Of a stretch of 64,000 bases of DNA, positions 17,811 to 29,100 are shown piece after piece. Every line of letters starts with the position of its first letter. Position 1 is the first letter of the stretch. The translations under genes and the position numbers were made by a program. The notes beneath the pieces are model-generated. The model saw only the letters and a program-made list of their open reading frames with translations, was not told the origin of the DNA and ran no database searches. Source of the DNA: G963662905 sp963662905 (GTDB lineage Bacteria > Bacteroidota > Bacteroidia > Bacteroidales > WRLA01); contig CAXXFD010000003.1 of NCBI GenBank assembly GCA_963662905.2, forward strand, positions 620,001 through 684,000, written 5' to 3'.

Positions 17811-18527
17811 TTATTGCAGGAAGTTATTATCGAGGAAATGCTGGAAATCAGATTTATATTGTTCGCTTACAGGAATGTATGTATCTTCATCGAACACAAT
17901 GCGGTTGCGCTCGATCACAGAAATTTTATTGAGATTAACAATAAATGAACGGTGCACGCGCATAAAATCCTTTTCGGGCAGGTGGTGATGAATGCTTTTC
18001 ATGCTCATCAGAGCCATTACCGGCTTTTGGTTTTCCAGGTGGATGCGTACATATTCGCGCATGCCTTCGATGTATTTGATGTCTTTATAATTAATGCGTA
18101 TGATTTTATACTCCGACTTTATGAAAAGAAAATCATCGCCCGATGATATAGTGGTTTCTGCTGCCGGCTGAGCAAAATAACGGCTTTTTACTTTTTCTGC
18201 CGATTTTAGGAAGTCGCTGTAACTGATGGGTTTGAGCAGGTAGTCGGCGGCATCGAGCTGAAAGCCTTCAGCGGCATATTCGCGGTAGGCGGTCGTGAAA
18301 ATTATTTTGGGCGGATTGCTGAGCGATTTGGCCATTTCTATCCCGTTGAGGTCGGGCATATTGATATCGGCAAACATAAGGTCGGCTTCTTTTTTGCGTA
18401 GAAACTCCATGACTTCGAAGGCATTATCAAATGATGCCACCAGCTCCAGGAAGGGCGTTTTACTGATGTAGCTTTCGATCTGGCTCAAAGCCAGCGGCTC
18501 ATCATCTATGGCGATACAGCGGATCAT
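17811..18527 (-). CDS. LytTR-family response regulator
   Basis: In this 238-residue protein the receiver domain (about 1-120) has 'IDDEPLA' at the start and the phospho-acceptor Asp in 'LMFADINMPDLNG' near residue 54. The conserved 'TTAYREYA...LDAADYLLKPI' stretch follows. A LytTR DNA-binding domain covers about 135-238 ('IKYIEGMREYVRIHL', 'FMRVHRSFIVNLNKI'). The start codon overlaps the kinase stop by 4 bases (ATGA), so the pair is translationally coupled. Targets are unknown. Confidence 0.95.
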   Translation of the reverse strand: MIRCIAIDDEPLALSQIESYISKTPFLELVASFDNAFEVMEFLRKKEADLMFADINMPDLNGIEMAKSLSNPPKIIFTTAYREYAAEGFQLDAADYLLKPISYSDFLKSAEKVKSRYFAQPAAETTISSGDDFLFIKSEYKIIRINYKDIKYIEGMREYVRIHLENQKPVMALMSMKSIHHHLPEKDFMRVHRSFIVNLNKISVIERNRIVFDEDTYIPVSEQYKSDFQHFLDNNFLQ

Positions 18528-19606
18528 AATGGTATTTTTAAATTTACGCTAAAACTCATTTCATTGGAATTTATATCGAGCATATGTTTATTGCCGTAAA
18601 GCAGGTCAAGGCGCCTTTTGCTGTTTTCGATGCCCAGGCCGGAAGCCTTCTCTTTTTTATCGGCTTTGGCCGGATGACGCGAATTTTCTATATGGAAGCA
18701 CAGCTGATTATCTTCTTTGGCAAACACGATCTGCACGTAGGATTTTTTCTGATAGCTGATGCCGTGCTTAAAAGCATTTTCGATAAAAGAAATAAAAAGA
18801 GCCGGAGCAATGCGGATATCCGGTATATTTTCGGCAATATTTAGTTCAATACGCACATTTTTATTGAAGCGCAAGCGCATCAGGTCGATATAATTGCGGA
18901 TGAAATCCAGCTCTTTTTCCAGGGGAACAAGCTGATCCTGTGTTTCGTAGAGCAGATAGCTCATTAATCGCGACAGACGGATAACCGATTCTTTTGCTTC
19001 TTCGGAATTGATATCGATAAGCGCGTGGATATTGTTGAGCGTATTCATAAAGAAATGCGGGCTTACCTGATTCTGCAGGGATGCAAGTTTGTTTTCTGTA
19101 TTTTCTTTTTCGAGACGGATGCGGTTTTGTTCCGATTTGATCCATTTCATGGAGATTGCCAGACCGGTATCAAATCCGATGATTAAAATACCGAGTATGA
19201 GCAGGTTAGCATAGGGAGGAACAAACTCCTTTGCTTTTGGCGCAGGCCGTGGCCCCAAGCGGAGTTCGTGCTGTGGCGGTGGCAGTAGCCTTTTGGCATT
19301 CTTAGAAGCAGCGTCCATATTGGCCACATAAACCCCAACTGCAAGAAGAAAGATCATCGCGGCAGCGCTGAAAAAATAAAGGAAGCGCCTGCCGTTGAAA
19401 AATAAAAAAGGAATAAGGACAAAACGGTTGATCATAAAGAGCACGAAAAGCATGGCATGCTCTTTCCAGATTTTAAAAATATGATCCCAGTTGATGCCAT
19501 CGTCGAAATCGCCGAACAGCAAGGGTATCGCAAAGAGTAAAATCCAAACAAAGCTGATGATGGCGGTTTGAATAGGCGCTGTTTTATTTTTCAAAAATGC
19601 TGTCAT
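18524..19606 (-). CDS. LytS-like sensor histidine kinase (His_kinase family)
   Basis: This 360-residue protein has four predicted membrane helices in the first 150 residues. A proline-rich periplasmic or loop part ('LLPPPQHELRLGPRPAPKA') follows, then a coiled linker and the His_kinase domain. The phospho-acceptor His lies in 'NQVSPHFFMNTLNNIHALI' (split: 'SPHFFMNTLNN'), and the ATPase C-terminal part shows 'ALFISFIENAFKHGIS' and 'SGLGIENSKRRL'. It forms a two-component pair with the LytTR regulator. The ligand is unknown. Confidence 0.93.
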   Translation of the reverse strand: MTAFLKNKTAPIQTAIISFVWILLFAIPLLFGDFDDGINWDHIFKIWKEHAMLFVLFMINRFVLIPFLFFNGRRFLYFFSAAAMIFLLAVGVYVANMDAASKNAKRLLPPPQHELRLGPRPAPKAKEFVPPYANLLILGILIIGFDTGLAISMKWIKSEQNRIRLEKENTENKLASLQNQVSPHFFMNTLNNIHALIDINSEEAKESVIRLSRLMSYLLYETQDQLVPLEKELDFIRNYIDLMRLRFNKNVRIELNIAENIPDIRIAPALFISFIENAFKHGISYQKKSYVQIVFAKEDNQLCFHIENSRHPAKADKKEKASGLGIENSKRRLDLLYGNKHMLDINSNEMSFSVNLKIPL

Positions 19607-19620
19607 GTCCTGATTTTAAA

Positions 19621-19628
19621 CAAATGTA
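19621..19628 (-). promoter_or_regulatory. -7 box (TACATTTG) for the LytTR two-component operon
   Basis: TACATTTG on the minus strand lies 15 bases before the kinase ATG at 19606, implying a very short leader. Confidence 0.45.
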
Positions 19629-19690
19629 TGAAAATCCTTTGTGCCACAGAGGTAATATCCGGCCTTGCTTTTAATCCGGAAGTATTGGAG

Positions 19691-19730
19691 CAATACCTGT
19701 TCCAAAGCTTATACTTTGGAACAAGTATTG
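19691..19730. repeat. 17-bp inverted repeat between the DUF1566 gene and the kinase gene
   Basis: Arms caatacctgttccaaag and ctttggaacaagtattg pair with one mismatch around a 6-base loop (cttata). It follows the stop codon of the DUF1566 gene by 20 bases. No T tract follows on the minus strand, so it is either a processing/termination hairpin without a U tract or a dyad operator site. Confidence 0.6.
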
Positions 19731-19749
19731 TCCATGAGTGGATGTTGTT

Positions 19750-21129
19750 TTAATCAATATTTCTCACCAGGCGCACATAGTTGTAAATCCTTACAGCATC
19801 ACCTTGTGGGCCGTGGCCGTCGGCATAAACGGAAGGATCGCCTGATTTTGGATCACTGCGCTGCGCACCTGCGCCATGAACATCAATCCAGTTAGCCTCG
19901 CCCGATTTAAAATTATTGCCATGTGGTGGCGGAGGAAGCCTGCGGCCTGATGCTTCAGTTGATTTCATTGGAGGCCCGGAAGGCATTTGCATATTTCCCA
20001 TGGCACGGCCAAAAGAAACATATGCGCCCCATGCACCTTCGTTTCCTGTGGTCCAGTTGGCATGGGTAGTGCTGCTCCAGTAAAAACCGTAATCTGCTTG
20101 CCCGGCTTCGTTTGTGATTTCGGTACAATTAAAGAGCGGATCAATAGCAGCCGAATTTGTTGTATTTGGCGAACGCGAATAATCCACAAGGCTTTGGAGT
20201 TCCTTGACATCGGGCAGCCTCCAGTCGCTATGTCCGGCAAATTCTGTTGATTCGGCCAGCGCCAGGGCTTCTTCCCAAATCATGCCTTCGCCGCTGTCGT
20301 CCTGCATCCACATCAGTCCGGTAGCCTGATCGCTGACAGTGCCATCGCCATTGTCCACAAACTGGTTGATGCCATAACTTTCGTTGCCGCGTACCAGCAG
20401 ATAATTAAAAGCCTTGTCTTCGCTCATCATGCTTGTGCCATATCCTTTGATGCGCCCATCGGCAAAGTTGACACCAAAAACCATGGTTTCGATATCGCTC
20501 CCCACATACACATTGGTGGAGGCACATTGGACATCAATGAGGCGTTCACCGGCATCCAGGTCGCCGTAAGCATACTCAAAAACGTCTGTATTGATAAATG
20601 GTGTGAGGTCGTCGGTGGATGTACCTTCGAAGCCACTGATATCCTTTCCGCTGAAAATAATCAGGGAATATTGCTCTTTGATGCTGGGAAGCCTCCAATC
20701 GTCGTAACCGGCAAAACTCACGCCTGCTTCGACCATTTCGAGGATTTCGGCATATGTTTTCTTGTCCGCATAATTGATTTCGCCATCACCATTGTGATCG
20801 AAACTGCTTTGCCACATCAATCCGGTGACCATATCGGTTGCCGTTCCATCGCCGTTATCGACATACTGCGGTGTATTACCCGGGTAATGAGCATTTTGGC
20901 CATAGAAGGCATCGCCTGGGGATGGTTCAGATATAATGCCCGCATCACCATAAAAAATTGTTTGATTGGTTCCTGCAATGGGATAACCGGTAATATCCGG
21001 CAGTTCTGTTTGGTTATTGTTCGGTTCAATGGTTTCATCTTCATCATCGCTGCAAGCGCCCAATGACAGCGTCAGAGATAGTAATAGAATAAGAAAGAAG
21101 TTCATAGCATTTAATTTTAATTTCTTCAT
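19750..21129 (-). CDS. DUF1566 (Lcl C-terminal domain) lipoprotein
   Basis: This 459-residue protein has a lipoprotein signal: 'FFLILLLSLTLSLGAC' with the modified Cys near residue 26, then an acidic linker. It carries two DUF1566 modules, each starting 'VDNGDGT' and containing 'DMVTGLMWQ' or 'DQATGLMWM', then 'DWRLPSIKE' or 'DWRLPDVKE', and 'FYWSSTTHA'. This fold is related to C-type lectin-like sulfatase-modifying domains and is widespread in exported proteins; the role is unknown. It lies just upstream of, and on the same strand as, the LytTR two-component genes but has its own promoter box. Confidence 0.88.
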   Translation of the reverse strand: MKKLKLNAMNFFLILLLSLTLSLGACSDDEDETIEPNNNQTELPDITGYPIAGTNQTIFYGDAGIISEPSPGDAFYGQNAHYPGNTPQYVDNGDGTATDMVTGLMWQSSFDHNGDGEINYADKKTYAEILEMVEAGVSFAGYDDWRLPSIKEQYSLIIFSGKDISGFEGTSTDDLTPFINTDVFEYAYGDLDAGERLIDVQCASTNVYVGSDIETMVFGVNFADGRIKGYGTSMMSEDKAFNYLLVRGNESYGINQFVDNGDGTVSDQATGLMWMQDDSGEGMIWEEALALAESTEFAGHSDWRLPDVKELQSLVDYSRSPNTTNSAAIDPLFNCTEITNEAGQADYGFYWSSTTHANWTTGNEGAWGAYVSFGRAMGNMQMPSGPPMKSTEASGRRLPPPPHGNNFKSGEANWIDVHGAGAQRSDPKSGDPSVYADGHGPQGDAVRIYNYVRLVRNID

Positions 21130-21155
21130 GATCGATTGATTTAGTGATTAGACAG

Positions 21156-21163
21156 CAAACATA
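21156..21163 (-). promoter_or_regulatory. -7 box (TATGTTTG) for the DUF1566 lipoprotein gene
   Basis: TATGTTTGC on the minus strand lies 27 bases before the ATG at 21129. Confidence 0.5.
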
Positions 21164-21369
21164 CGATCGCCACACAGGACATAGAAAATAAAATCAACGG
21201 AATGGGGGATTTTGTCAATGGAATGGGAGAATCTTCAGAATTCCTGCATGAGGGCTTTGTATTAAAATGCAAGATTAAGGATCAGTATATATTAGTCTCA
21301 CTTCTTAGGATAGGTGTATTTTTTGGTGGCAATAATACCCATTTATCACGGAATATTGCATTAATCATA

Positions 21370-22020
21370 TCATCCATCTTCTTGCCAGGATGCCGGATTG
21401 TTGAAAATATATTTGGATATATTTTGGTATGCTTCTTCGTTTCTGATGATACGGTCGTGATAACTTCGTTGCCATAATTTCCGGTCAAAACGTCGCCAAT
21501 TTTCGTTTTTTACACCACGGATGTATGCATTGGTTGTCATTGTTTTGAACCAATCCATTGCCCTTTCAATGCCCGCATTGTATATTTGGTTTTGTTTGTT
21601 GTATTTTTCACCACAATGTAGATCATTGGGATTGTTATTGGGTGTTTCAAAACATGAATCCACGTTGGCATCGGGACGCCCACGAAGGGACGTCCCTTCG
21701 TGGGCGTCCCATTCATCGTGTTCGTCCCGTTCAACGTGGGCATCACATTTTGTGTTTTCAATAATACAATGAAAATGGTTTGGCATAACCACCATTGCGT
21801 GGCATCGTTTATCGGGAAATTTATTTTCAATTTCGTAATACCATTCATGCACCATTTCTCCTGCATGATTTAAAATCATTTGACCGTTTTTGATTTCCCC
21901 AAATAAATGAAGACGTTTTTGCACCATTATGGTTATAAAATATAATCCTTCACGCGAATAATCATATCCTCGCAAACGCATGCATTTTCGCCCGTTTTCT
22001 TTGTTGTAGCGTTTTGCCAT
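21370..22020 (-). CDS. REP-associated tyrosine transposase (Y1_Tnp, RayT/TnpREP family)
   Basis: From the ATG at 22020 the protein is 216 residues (an upstream ATG at 22071 would add 17). It starts with the family signature 'RLRGYDYSREGLYFITIMVQ' (residues about 14-33). The HUH motif is in 'VVMPNHFHCII' near residue 78. The C-terminal 'WQRSYHDRIIRNEEAYQNI', then 'KYIFNNPASW', includes the catalytic Tyr region. These domesticated single-copy enzymes recognise and move short palindromic (REP) repeats. No terminal repeats mark an insertion sequence here. A perfect 38-bp palindrome lies inside the ORF, in an apparently inserted segment between the HUH and Tyr motifs. Confidence 0.88.
   Translation of the reverse strand: MAKRYNKENGRKCMRLRGYDYSREGLYFITIMVQKRLHLFGEIKNGQMILNHAGEMVHEWYYEIENKFPDKRCHAMVVMPNHFHCIIENTKCDAHVERDEHDEWDAHEGTSLRGRPDANVDSCFETPNNNPNDLHCGEKYNKQNQIYNAGIERAMDWFKTMTTNAYIRGVKNENWRRFDRKLWQRSYHDRIIRNEEAYQNISKYIFNNPASWQEDG
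21673..21710. repeat. Perfect 38-bp palindrome inside the Y1 transposase ORF
   Basis: The left half gggacgcccacgaaggga plus cg reads identically on the opposite strand, with no loop. It is translated in frame as 'WDAHEGTSLRGRP' in the variable middle of the transposase. A GC-rich hairpin is the kind of substrate the enzyme's family acts on. Confidence 0.85.
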
Positions 22021-22124
22021 TGTATTCGGATTTAATTTTAATTTTGGTGTATTTTTGATATCAATCATCAAAGCCGGAAATCTCCTTTTTCTGCTCTACC
22101 TTAATCAGATAATGTGCTTACAAG

Positions 22125-22601
22125 CTAATAAACACTCTTATCCTGTTTCTCTTTCCAATATTGAAAGAGCGGTGCGGCTTCGCTGCGGAGCAGTTTTTCA
22201 AATTTAATGCTGCGGATGTGCATGGGTTTTTCGATTTCCTCATAAATAAAATGATCATCAAAACCGGCATCTGCCGCATCTTCTTTGGTCAGGGCATAAA
22301 AAACTTCTTTGGGGCGCGCCCAGTAAATGGCGCCGAGACACATAGGACAGGGTTCGCAGCTGGTGTAGAGCGTGCAGCCTTCTAACTGGAAATCAGACAA
22401 ATTACGGCATGCGTCCCGAATTGCTACAATTTCGGCATGTGCAGTAGGGTCTTTATCGGCCAGCACCCGGTTATGCCCCTCTCCTACTATTTTGCCATCT
22501 TTCACGATGACACAGCCAAAGGGCCCTCCGGCATTGGATTCCATTCCCTGCTGCGCCAAAGCCACGGCTCTGCGCATATATTTTTCGTGCTCTTTTTTCA
22601 T
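22125..22601 (-). CDS. Nucleoside/guanine deaminase (CDA superfamily)
   Basis: This 158-residue protein has the zinc site of the cytidine deaminase fold: 'AHAEIVAIR' near residues 54-62 (His-Ala-Glu) and 'CEPCPMCLGAIYWAR' near 82-96 (PCxxC). The 'GGPFGCVIVKDG' segment, the overall length and the 'DDHFIYEEI' C-terminal segment fit bacterial guanine deaminases (GuaD-like) better than the tRNA adenosine deaminase TadA. It would convert guanine to xanthine in purine salvage. The exact substrate is inferred. Confidence 0.88.
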   Translation of the reverse strand: MKKEHEKYMRRAVALAQQGMESNAGGPFGCVIVKDGKIVGEGHNRVLADKDPTAHAEIVAIRDACRNLSDFQLEGCTLYTSCEPCPMCLGAIYWARPKEVFYALTKEDAADAGFDDHFIYEEIEKPMHIRSIKFEKLLRSEAAPLFQYWKEKQDKSVY

Positions 22602-23138
22602 TGCATATGTTTAGGTGCCTCAATGCTCTTCAAAATATTGAGGACACCAACAAAAATAGTAAAATCACAGCCAATTTGCGTCTCCTAAAAAGAAAAAATG
22701 ATGGAAGCGCATGATAAATCAAAGGAATTTGAACAATGTTGGAAGCAATGATCCTTTTAAAAATAATGCAAGCAGCATTAAACCAACTAATTATTCTTTA
22801 CGAAATGAAAAAAGTTCCACAGATACGAATACGCAAAAGCGGGATTTTCAAGGCTCTTTCGTGAAAATAAAAATGACGGAAGTAAATGAAACGAAAATCG
22901 TTTATCATGAAATTCACTGCGATTATCATGCAAAACAGTTATCTCATCATGAAATTCCAGCATTCTCTTTCAATAAAACTACTGCATTATTTTACAAAAA
23001 ATTAATTTGTCGTATCAATTAAATTCCGTAATTTGGACAGACTAATGTATGGAAAAATTTCAGAAATAAAACTGAATCTTTTTTCAAATACATTCGTAAA
23101 CAGCACATTAAAGCAGAAAGTAGTTAAAATAAGATCGT
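22602..23138. other. Upstream region of the giant secreted protein, no convincing gene
   Basis: This AT-rich stretch holds a 103-codon open frame (22711-23022) with no recognisable features, which I do not call. It must contain the promoters of the divergent deaminase and giant-protein genes, but no exact TAnnTTTG box was found close to either start. Confidence 0.4.
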
Positions 23139-26100
23139 ATGAAAATCACAGGTATTTCAAAAAGGGCAATCCTTAAGACAGTAATTCGCGCAGCATTTCT
23201 TTTGATTTTTGTAACTATAAGCACGAACGTCCATGCACAGACCTACATCCTGAACGAAGATTTCAGTGCGGCAACGGACAGCATCACGCCTCCAACCGGC
23301 TGGGAAAACAACACTGTAACAGGCTCTGCGGGCGATCTTTGGCGATTTGACAATCCGGGCAACCGTACGATGAATTTCCCGATTATCGGGACATTTGCCA
23401 TTTTCGACAGCGAATATTATTCAGGCAGCGGAGGAGCAGAGCAGGTTGATTTGGTAACGCCATTCCTAGACTGCTCCATCAATCCACATATTTTGCTCTT
23501 TTTCGATCACTTTTTTGTCGGAGGTCGCGGCGGAGAAGGAAAAGTGGAAATCTGGGACGGCAGTGCATGGAACCTCGTGGACAGCTTTACCGACAGCACC
23601 GAAAATCCCGCCAAAGCCACCTACGATATTTCTAACTGGGCAGGAGGCAATACCGCCACACGCCTGCGCTTCCGCTGGGAAGGCGACAGCAGCATGTTTT
23701 GGGTCATCGATAATATCAAAGTACTTGCGCCCCTCAACTATGATGCAGGCATTGTGGAAATTACCGATCCCAATATGCCATTCGATGAAGGCACGCAAGA
23801 CATAAAAGTAAGCCTACGCAATTACGGATATGAAACCATCACATCCACCACCATACGCTGGAAAGTAAACGGAACAGAACAAACACCCTACAACTGGACA
23901 GGCAACCTACCCTACAACTCGCAAATTGATGACATTACGATTGGGAGTTTGAATTTTCCTGCCGGTCAATTACAGGACATACAGGTCTGGCAGGAAAGCC
24001 CCAACGGTCAGCCCGATGAAAACCCGCAGAATGACAGTACAAACAAAAGCTATTGTGCGGCATTTTGTGGTACTTATACCATTGGCGGTGCGGATGGGGA
24101 TTATGACAGCTTTACCGAAGTAGCAGACTTATTAAATCAGGCAGGAATAAGCTGTGCGGTTACCTTCAATGTGCGGGACGGCATCTATGATGAACAACTG
24201 CACCTACGCTATATCGACGGAATCTCCGAAACAAACACCATTACATTTCAATCCGAATCACAGGATTCTACTGCTGTGGTAATTTCAAGCACTCTCAGGA
24301 ACTACAGTAACAGCTTTGATTATACTTTAAAAATAGAAGAAGCAAATTACATTTCTTTCAAACATATTGGCTTACATAGAAATCAAGGCACTTTCGTAAA
24401 CAACTTTATCAACGCAAATCATATACTGTTGTCGCACTGTAAGTTAAGCGGAGGATCGTACTCTTTAAATATTCAATACTGCGACAGCCTGACATTTGAA
24501 AACAATAATATTTCCGGAACTATTTCTATCAAAGAAAACAACCACTATATAAGAATATACAGTAACATTATAAATAACTGGATCAGAACCTCTAATACAA
24601 GCAGCAGTGGGATCGAAATTGTCAACAACGAAATAAATTCATATCTATATTTATATGTTAATGGCTACCCAAAAAGCACGATCATTGAAAACAATAACTT
24701 CCCCTCATGCAGCTATTCAACTGAAGGTATAGAAGTTAAAGGCAATAACATTAAAAGCATTTCAGGAAACACGCTGAGCGCCACACACCTAAGTGGTGGA
24801 ATTAACTGCGATGCCCCCGGAGTTGAAATTACAAACAACTACATAAGAACAACGCCCAATTGCAATGGGATATACCTTGGAGGCAATGCAGACTCCTGTG
24901 CCATTTATTTTAATACGGTGCAAAGCCTTGGCAGCAGCAACACAGGCAACCGGGCCTTTGCTGTTGGCAGTGGCGCGGAGCAACTCAAAGTGAAAAACAA
25001 TATTTTCAGTTGCTCTAATGCCGGCATTCCCGTTTATCTGGACGCCAGCACGGAAAGCTGGGAAATGGATTATAATGATTACTACAGCCGCAGCGGAAGC
25101 ATCGGATACTATAACGACAGCACCTACAAAGATTTTACTGCATGGCAGGACACCACCCATCAGGAAAGCAACGGCATCCATGCAAACCCGGCATTTATTT
25201 CGGATGATTCGTCCGAGCCCACGCATTCAAGGCTCTTTGAAGGAGGAATCAATATTGCCGGCATCAATACCGATATAGATAACAACAACCGCAGCAATCC
25301 TCCCGATATTGGGGCTTTGGAATTTAACCTTACGACTTTAGATGCCGGATGCGATTTCTTTACTAGCCCGGCAAACCCGATGATTGGCCCGGATCATCCG
25401 GTAAAGGTTACTTTAATCAACCACGGAACTGAAGCACTTAGCTCTGTTGACATTCAGTGGAGCGTTAACGAAGTATTGCAGCAAATGTACCACTGGACAG
25501 GCAACTTAAACACTAAAGAGCGCACTGAAGTAATATTAAGCGCAATGCACAATTTCAGCGGTGCCGGCATTTACGATTTAAAATCATGGACAGAAAACCC
25601 CAATAATTCAACGGATCTACATCACCAAAATGATACAGCTTATCTCGACGACCTGACTTCTCCTTTATGCGGAACATACACAATTGGCGGTAATGATGCT
25701 GATTTCCCGGATTTCAGCTCGGTTGCCCTTGTGCTTCGCGAAGCAGGGCTTAGCTGCCCCGTAGTTTTTAATGTGCGGAACGGCACCTACAACGAAAGCA
25801 TTACCCTGGAAGATATCCCCGGTAGCTCTGAAGACAATTCTATTACTTTTCAATCAGAAAGCGGGGATTCGAGCCTGGTTACATTGTATGGAACAGGATC
25901 TTCGGCACTGACACTAATTGAAACCCAATATATTAATTTCAAAAATATTGGCATAAAAACAAATCATTCATCGGACAACCTGTACATCCTGAGCAGCAAT
26001 AATATCATGTTCGAGAATTGCTATATTGCCTCGGATGTTTATTATAGGAGAAGCATCGTACTGAACAATATGCACAATATTTACATTACCAACAATTACA

Positions 26101-29100
26101 TTGGGGATATTGAACTACGGGAAAATTCATCTGGTTTAACTTTCATGGCCAATAAAATTCATGGATTTTTCAGGACCTATTCAAACCACAGTGCATCGCA
26201 CATTATCTTTAAAGAGAATTCCATCTATGGTCATTTTAATCTGAATACGAACGGTTATCCCAAAAACACAGAAATTGATGACAATACATTTTATGCAGGA
26301 TATAGCGAAGATGTAATTGAATGCAGAGGTAACAATACTCTGAGCATCAGCCGAAATCAGATTTTTGATGCCCAGCACTATACTGGGATTTATTGCCTGT
26401 CTCCCGGAGTTGATATTATCAATAACACCATAGAAACCAGCGGTTCAGAAGGAGCTCACGGCATTGGGCTGACATCATCAGCTGATTCCTGCCGGGTTTT
26501 GTTCAATACAATAAATCATAAAGGAACAAACAGCACCTATAGCAGAGGAATTTGGCTGGATAACAATCTCGAAGAAGTTGAAATCAAAAACAATATTTTC
26601 GCCTGCACCAACAAAGGCATCCCCGTATATTTTGAAGGAGATATTGACCAAATCGACATAGACTACAATGGATACTATAGCGGCGATGGCAGCATTGGTT
26701 TTTATGACGATACTCTATATACCGATATGGCTCAATGGCAGGCCAAAACCCAAAAAGCTCAGAATGCAGTATTTGCCAAACCTTTCTTCACATCCGACAG
26801 CATTCCTGAGCCCAACACGCCATTTTTCAATGATGCCGGAGAGGAAATTGCAGGCATCACTACGGATTTGGCAGGCAATATCCGATCCAACCCTCCTGAT
26901 TTGGGTGCATTGGAATTTACACCACCGCTCAATGATGCCGGGCTTTTAGGTTTCACCAGCCCCGGAAACCCATTAACCAATGAAATTCAAGTAGTTAAAG
27001 TTGTTTTAATGAATTTCGGACAAAACGATCTGCATTCAACCGAAATACACTGGGACGTCAACGAAGAAATCCAGGAAACCTATAATTGGAACGGATCGCT
27101 GCAAACCGGAGAAAAAGATACCATTACCATCGCAACTGCACATGCTTTTAATAATGCTTTATTTTATAATGTCCGGGCCTGGACAGAAAAACCCAATAAC
27201 CTCCCCGACGAAATAGCCAGCAATGATACGGCCTGGATCAACAATCTGGTCGCCCCCATCTGTGGCTCTTATACCATAGGAGGAGATGATGGCGATTTCA
27301 GCAACTTCACAGAAGCAATCACTTTGCTGAACGAGTCCGGAATTACATGCCCGGTCACTTTTATAGTGAGGGACGGCATCTATGAAGAACAACTTTATAT
27401 AGGCAATATTCCCGGATTATCCGGAGGAAATTCAATCACTTTCGAATCTGAAAGTGGAGATTCGAGCGCTGTAACAATAATTAACAATCAATCAAACTGG
27501 AATAATGCATCAGACTACACTATAAAAATCAACAATGCTTCGAATATTATTTTTCGTCAAATCAATATTCAAAGAAACAATGGTTCATATAACTTTTTAG
27601 CTGACAATGCAAATAATCTCACCTTTGAGAACTGCCGCTTCTCTAACGGCTCATATTCAGCCTATTTTACTAATTGCTCAACTGTATTATTCAATAATTG
27701 CAACCTGAGCAGCTCAATAGCATTAAAGCGATACAATGATGATTTTACGTTTCAGGGGTGCTTCATTTACTCCCAGCTGGTCTCATACATTATGTATAAT
27801 CACAATATTAAAATCAAAGGAAACACCTTTTACAAAAACCTTGATTTCTACGTACAACTGAGTAATACTGAACCACAAAGCATCATCGAAAACAACACCT
27901 TCTATGCCGGAGGCAATTATGATGTGATTAAAGTACAAGGCAACAACACCAAAAGGATCAGCGGAAACCGGATACTGAACGCAAATAACTATTCCGGTAT
28001 CGTTTGCGAAACCCCTGGTGTAGATATTATCAATAATTTTGTTGATATTGGCGGCGATGGCAACGGGATTTACCTGAGCGGCAGTGGAGACGATTGCAGG
28101 GTACTTTTCAATACCGTAAACCACAGGGGTACTAATTCCTCCAACAGCCGCGCCATAGCCATTGCCAATGACGCCAACAACCTCCTCCTGAAAAACAATA
28201 TTTTCAGTTGCAAAAACAATGGAACACCTATGTATATTGATGGCGATGCATCCACCTACGACTTAGACTACAATAACTATTACAGCCCCAACGGAAATAT
28301 TGGCTATTACAATGGCACAACCTACACCAGCCTGTTCAACTGGGGATTGGATCTTAGCAGCGATGCAAACTCAAAAAACATCAACCCATTCTTCCCGGAA
28401 GACACCATCCCCCTGCCCTACCAAAGGCAATTTAATGGCGCCGGACTGCCCATCAGCGGTATTGTAACCGACATCAACGGCAAGCTCCGCAACGACCAGG
28501 CACCCGATATAGGAGCTGTGGAATTTATGGTCGATTTCGGCATCACACGCCTGATCAACCCCAGCCTGTCATGCGCACATGAAGGAATCGACAGCGTAAC
28601 TGTGCTCCTCAGGCAATTCGGGGACATTCCCTTTACAGATATTAAAATTGCCTATCAGGTAAACGGCGGCAGCATTATTAAAGATACCATTCATGGAAGC
28701 ATCAATAATGATTTGGAATATACGTTTAGTGAAGGGATCGACATCAGCGTTACCGGAGATTACGAATTCCGTATCTGGCTGATTTCCACAAACGACGACA
28801 ACCGCTACAACGACACACTTGTCGAAACCCGCTACTCCAAACCCTCTCCCGAAGTCAGCTTCAGCTGGTCGCCCGAATGTGCCGGAACGGAAATCCAGTT
28901 TAATGGCAGCGCCAGTGTTGGCGGAGGGCATTTTATCGCCGGATACGAATGGATCTTTGATGAACAGGATACTTCCACCCTCCAGAACCCAATGTACACC
29001 TTTGGTACGGGTGGCACATACCCGGTGAATTTCCGTGCCTATTCCGATGCCGGTTGTTATGCCGATACTACCGAAATGATCCAGGTTTGGCATAAACCGC

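Noticed and set aside
22711..23022. 103-codon ORF upstream of the giant gene
   Set aside because: Polar, low-information sequence, no ribosome binding site and no known motif; treated as noncoding.
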